A stretch of DNA of 9,170 bases, from NCBI GenBank assembly GCA_026391515.1, contig JAPLEC010000220.1, forward strand, positions 1 to 9,170, in the 5' to 3' direction. The notes beneath the pieces were generated by a model, which was given only the letters and a program-made list of their open reading frames with translations, was not told the origin of the DNA and ran no database searches. A program made the position numbers and the translations under genes. The DNA is from Bacteroidia bacterium (lineage in GTDB: Bacteria; Bacteroidota; Bacteroidia; Bacteroidales; VadinHA17). This document shows, piece after piece, positions 6,597 to 9,170 of this stretch; position 1 is the stretch's first letter; each line of letters starts with the position of its first letter.

Positions 6597-6643
6597 ATTA
6601 TGTTTGATAGGATATTTTTAATTCCGGTCAACGTCAATGTCCG

Positions 6644-8146
6644 ATGAAAATGAAAAAGCAACCGATTGTTTTTCTATTTTTTCTATTTCTTTTTGTATGC
6701 AACACTTCGTTTCCACAAACGAGTGAAAGCCAGGGTAAATTGGTGATTATTAATGCAAAAGAGAAGAAAGTCTCCCCTTTGTCAACTTCATTTCGCATAT
6801 CCGAATTAACATTCTCAGATGCAAACAAAAATATGCAGATTGAAGAGAAAGATACTTGTACGATAAACTTTTACATTAAAAACACAGGTACACTTCCATT
6901 GCAGAAACTCGATATAAGCATTGCTGATCTGGAGAATGCCAAAGGAATATACTTTGATAAAACCCAGGCAGTACGGCAAATAAATATCGGAGATTCTGCT
7001 TTAATATCTATCCCTGTAAAAGCTGATGGAAGCATTAAAAATGGGAATTCCCGTTTTTCAATTAATGTAGCTGATATTAAAAACAATATTTCTCAAAAAG
7101 CAGAGATCACACTTCCAACTAAGGAAACTTTATATCCTCCTGTCTTTACCTGGACCAGTCCAGTCTCTAACATCGAGAAATTCACCTTTCCAATTATCAG
7201 TCTTTCAGGTACAGTGACCTCTAAATCGAGAGTCACCAGTTTAACTCTGTTTGTCAATGGCCGGATACTGAATGATAATATAAAATTTTCACTCCTGCCA
7301 GGCGAAAAAGTTAGTGAGTACCGTATATCTCGAGCATTGGCACTTAACGAGGGTTATAATGAAGTGAAAATTGAAATGATGAGTGACCAGGGCACCTCCT
7401 TTTCGGAAACGCGTCTCATTAACTATAATATTCAAAACATTGATGAAACCTATAAAGAAAAAAGGCTTGCACTGGTCATAGGTAATTCAGAATATGTTAA
7501 CAGTAATCCACTTCCCAATCCGGTTAATGACGCAAAAGCTATTGCTCAGGCATTAAGGGATGTGGATTTTACGGTTCTGTCATTCTATAATGCTGACCAG
7601 AAAACCATGAAAAAAGCGATGGACGATTTTGGTGAAATGCTCAAAGATTACAATGTCGGGTTATTCTATTATGCAGGTCATGGTCTCCAGGTAAAAGGGA
7701 ATAATTATCTGATCCCTGTTGAGGCTGTGCTGAAAGTTGAACAGGATGTCGATTACGATTGTATCGATGCCGGCAGGTTGCTCGGGAAAATGGAAGCAGC
7801 AGGCACCTCTACGAATATTATAATCCTTGATGCCTGCCGGGATAATCCTTTTGAACGTTCATGGGGAGGAAGAAGCACTGCAGAGGGTAATGGACTTGCC
7901 TTTATGAATGCTCCATCTGGTTCCATTGTTGCATATGCAACTTCACCAGGGAAAACTGCATCTGACGGAGCCGGGAAGAATGGGCTTTACACGGAAGCTA
8001 TCCTTGAATTTATTAAGATGCCCGGCCTTTCTATTGAGGATTTCTTTAAAAATGTCCGGGCCACAGTTGAGAAGAAATCAAATAAAACACAAGTACCATG
8101 GGAATCTACATCACTCAAAGGGAATTTTTATTTTAAAATAAGATAG
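6644..8146 (+). CDS. Exported caspase-family (peptidase C14) protein with N-terminal Ig/CARDB-like domains
   Basis: The protein has 500 residues. The signal peptide (MKKQPIVFLFFLFLFVCNTS region, cleavage near residues 22-26) predicts export. Residues about 47-157 resemble a CARDB-type Ig fold (LTFSDANKNMQIEEKDTCTI, IKNTGTLPLQKLDISI). Residues about 165-262 form a second Ig-like domain (FPIISLSGTVTSKSRVTSLT, LALNEGYNEVKIEM). The C14 caspase-like domain spans about 273-500: RLALVIGNSEY, a DAKAIAQAL helix, FYYAGHG with catalytic His346, IIILDACRDNPF with catalytic Cys398, then GLAFMNAPSGSIVAYATSPG, NGLYTEAIL, VPWE and a final GNFYF strand. All core motifs are present, so it is likely active. Bacterial relatives usually cleave after basic residues. 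The ATG at 6650 is an alternative start. It is followed after 37 bases by the next gene, so co-transcription is likely. Substrate unknown. Confidence 0.92.
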   Translation: MKMKKQPIVFLFFLFLFVCNTSFPQTSESQGKLVIINAKEKKVSPLSTSFRISELTFSDANKNMQIEEKDTCTINFYIKNTGTLPLQKLDISIADLENAKGIYFDKTQAVRQINIGDSALISIPVKADGSIKNGNSRFSINVADIKNNISQKAEITLPTKETLYPPVFTWTSPVSNIEKFTFPIISLSGTVTSKSRVTSLTLFVNGRILNDNIKFSLLPGEKVSEYRISRALALNEGYNEVKIEMMSDQGTSFSETRLINYNIQNIDETYKEKRLALVIGNSEYVNSNPLPNPVNDAKAIAQALRDVDFTVLSFYNADQKTMKKAMDDFGEMLKDYNVGLFYYAGHGLQVKGNNYLIPVEAVLKVEQDVDYDCIDAGRLLGKMEAAGTSTNIIILDACRDNPFERSWGGRSTAEGNGLAFMNAPSGSIVAYATSPGKTASDGAGKNGLYTEAILEFIKMPGLSIEDFFKNVRATVEKKSNKTQVPWESTSLKGNFYFKIR

Positions 8147-8183
8147 GTAAAGTAAACCCTATATTAACAGAGAACCAATCAAT

Positions 8184-9017
8184 ATGAAAAAACTTATTTT
8201 TCTTTTAATAATATTTATTTCATTTCATAAAGCGGTTCTGTGCCAGACCAATGCAAAAATCACAAATGTTGATTTCAAACTCGAAAACAACAGTATAGTT
8301 GTTAATTATAACATCTCCGGCTATTCTCCCGATGAGATTTTCAAAATCAGTTTGAAATTTCTGACTGAAACAAATCAGGAAATAATTCCAACGACAACCA
8401 CTGGTGATGTGGGAGACAATATTAAGGGAGAAGGCCTCAAAACGATAACCTGGGATATAGTAGCTGACAAGTTGGAAGTATCGGGAGTGCTGAGAGCCTC
8501 TGTAAGTATCATCAAATCAGAAATAAAAACTACAGCTAAGGCAGAAGTAAACAATGCAGCCAAACCAGAAATAAAGACTGAAAAGCCCCTGATGACTAAA
8601 TCGCGGGGAGGACCATTAAATGCCCTTCTTTCTATACCAGTGCCCGGATTGGGCGGGTATTTTGTGGAGAAAAGTAAAATCCGGCCCGCATTAACCACTG
8701 TCAGCACAATTGGTTTATTAACATTTGGGATATTGCAGAAAAGCAAGGCAAAAAAATATTACTCAGACTATAAGAAAAGTGTTGATTACAATCAGATCCA
8801 GAGCCTTTACGATAAAGCAAACAAAGCCAATCACACAAGTTACATCTTAACTGGAATTGCAATAGCAGTATGGGCTTCGGACATTGTACTGGTTACATAC
8901 AAAGGTTTTAAAAACCAAAAAGGAGTCAAATCAGGTAAGCATTCATTTTCTGGTGGCAACATTAAGCTGTATTATGTCAATAACGGAATGCAATTAGGAT
9001 ATGAAATTACTTTTTAA
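8184..9017 (+). CDS. Exported Ig-like/two-helix envelope protein of unknown function
   Basis: The protein has 277 residues. The signal peptide (KKLIFLLIIFISFHKAVLC) is followed by Gln21. Residues about 24-112 form an Ig-like domain with VDFKLENNSIVVNYNISGY, GDVGDNIKGEGLKTITWDI and RASVSI, a pattern known from Bacteroidota proteins that also occurs beside formylglycine-generating-type domains. A Lys/Ala/Glu-rich linker (about 111-140) leads to NALLSIPVPGLGGYFVEKSK and a hydrophobic helix (about 166-184). A polar helical part with YYSDYKKSV and SLYDKANKANHTSY comes next, then a second hydrophobic helix (about 219-238, ILTGIAIAVWASDIVLV). It ends in a strand-like tail closing with Phe. The two helices suggest membrane insertion after export, or a helical hairpin against the envelope. 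It lies 37 bases after the caspase gene and 30 bases before the lipoprotein gene, so it probably belongs to one operon. The family is recognisable by pattern but its role is unknown; a partner or anchor for the caspase is speculation. Confidence 0.8.
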   Translation: MKKLIFLLIIFISFHKAVLCQTNAKITNVDFKLENNSIVVNYNISGYSPDEIFKISLKFLTETNQEIIPTTTTGDVGDNIKGEGLKTITWDIVADKLEVSGVLRASVSIIKSEIKTTAKAEVNNAAKPEIKTEKPLMTKSRGGPLNALLSIPVPGLGGYFVEKSKIRPALTTVSTIGLLTFGILQKSKAKKYYSDYKKSVDYNQIQSLYDKANKANHTSYILTGIAIAVWASDIVLVTYKGFKNQKGVKSGKHSFSGGNIKLYYVNNGMQLGYEITF

Positions 9018-9047
9018 CAAAAAGATCAGATAAACAATTTAAGATAA

Positions 9048-9170
9048 ATGACAACCAGATCAAAAATCCATATTTCAGGGAATTCTTGCAAAATAGTTTT
9101 AATACTATTTATCTTATGCACAATCTATTCATGTAAAAAATACAATCTGGATCGTACAAATCCGAGAGAT
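9048..9170 (+). CDS. Putative lipoprotein, N-terminal part (3' end outside window)
   Basis: An open frame begins at ATG 9048 and runs to the right edge (41 codons, exactly in frame at 9170). It shows a basic N-terminus (MTTRSK), a hydrophobic stretch (IVLILFILCTI) and then YSCKK, where Cys29 is the likely lipidated residue (the lipobox IYSC is imperfect, with Tyr at -2). After the Cys the sequence is polar with NLDRTNPRD; an Asn-Pro-x-Asp stretch soon after the lipidated Cys is frequent in Bacteroidota lipoproteins. The 30-base gap from the previous stop suggests the same operon as the caspase. The mature domain lies outside the window, so no function can be given. Confidence 0.72.
   Translation, partial: MTTRSKIHISGNSCKIVLILFILCTIYSCKKYNLDRTNPRD

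Larger units (their letters stand above)
6195..6643 (+). other. 449-base non-coding leader upstream of the caspase gene
   Basis: No gene is supported here. Items seen: a T-rich part with TTTTTTTT at 6442-6449; a 6-bp hairpin TTTACA/TGTAAA (6453-6458 and 6468-6473, 9-base loop); two tandem inverted repeats at 6517-6556 and 6558-6596; and two -7-like boxes, TACGTTTG (6556-6563) and TATGTTTG (6599-6606), neither with a -33 element at normal spacing. No convincing terminator was found after the barrel gene, so read-through into the caspase run cannot be excluded. The length suggests a regulated promoter or long 5' leader for the caspase gene. Confidence 0.5.

Noticed and set aside
6634..6828. Minus-strand open frame over the caspase start
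   Set aside because: It overlaps the signal peptide and first domain of a well-supported gene and has no recognisable motif.
1927..8146. A gasdermin-protease or CRISPR-linked CHAT defence system
   Set aside because: No gasdermin-like membrane-inserting protein, Cas gene or CRISPR array is present, and both proteases have export signals, which argues against a cytoplasmic role.
6644..8146. Type IX secretion cargo (C-terminal sorting domain) on the caspase protein
   Set aside because: The protein ends directly with the caspase-domain strand GNFYFKIR; there is no extra C-terminal beta domain or sorting motif.
8375..8746. Minus-strand open frame of 123 codons inside the Ig/two-helix gene
   Set aside because: The plus-strand product has a signal peptide, an Ig-like domain and two membrane helices; the antisense product has no recognisable features.

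Overview
The window looks like a chromosomal segment of a member of the Bacteroidota. It is AT-rich, starts lack Shine-Dalgarno sequences, and several proteins carry signal peptides that would cleave just before a Gln. There are typical Bacteroidota envelope families (a KDG-domain/beta-barrel protein, a TPR-CHAT protein, an Ig/two-helix protein and a lipoprotein) and TAnnTTTG-like promoter motifs. Genus and species cannot be told from the sequence.

Layout: (i) 1-821, the 3' part of mnmE (tRNA-modifying GTPase), cut by the left edge. (ii) 803-1874, a segment of about 1.05 kb bounded by exact 21-bp direct repeats. The left repeat is the 3' end of mnmE, including its stop codon; the right repeat is a free-standing second copy. 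The segment holds only an antisense hicB-hicA toxin-antitoxin pair, a terminator-like hairpin and an AT palindrome, so it looks like a very small genomic island, or the remnant of one, at the mnmE 3' end. (iii) 1927-5127, minus strand, a large exported TPR-CHAT protein with an intact His/Cys dyad. (iv) 5223-6194, divergent from it, an exported protein with a small N-terminal KDG-type domain and a predicted outer-membrane beta-barrel. (v) 6195-6643, a 449-base non-coding leader with two tandem inverted repeats. (vi) 6644-9170, a closely spaced plus-strand run: an exported caspase-like (C14) protease with Ig/CARDB-like domains, an Ig plus two-helix envelope protein, and the start of a lipoprotein cut by the right edge.

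Two different clan CD cysteine protease families (CHAT and caspase-like), both with signal peptides and intact catalytic dyads, therefore sit about 1.5 kb apart among envelope proteins. I infer an envelope-located protease module. Its substrate and purpose cannot be read from the sequence. The hicBA segment seems to be an independent cargo unit next to it, not part of the same system.
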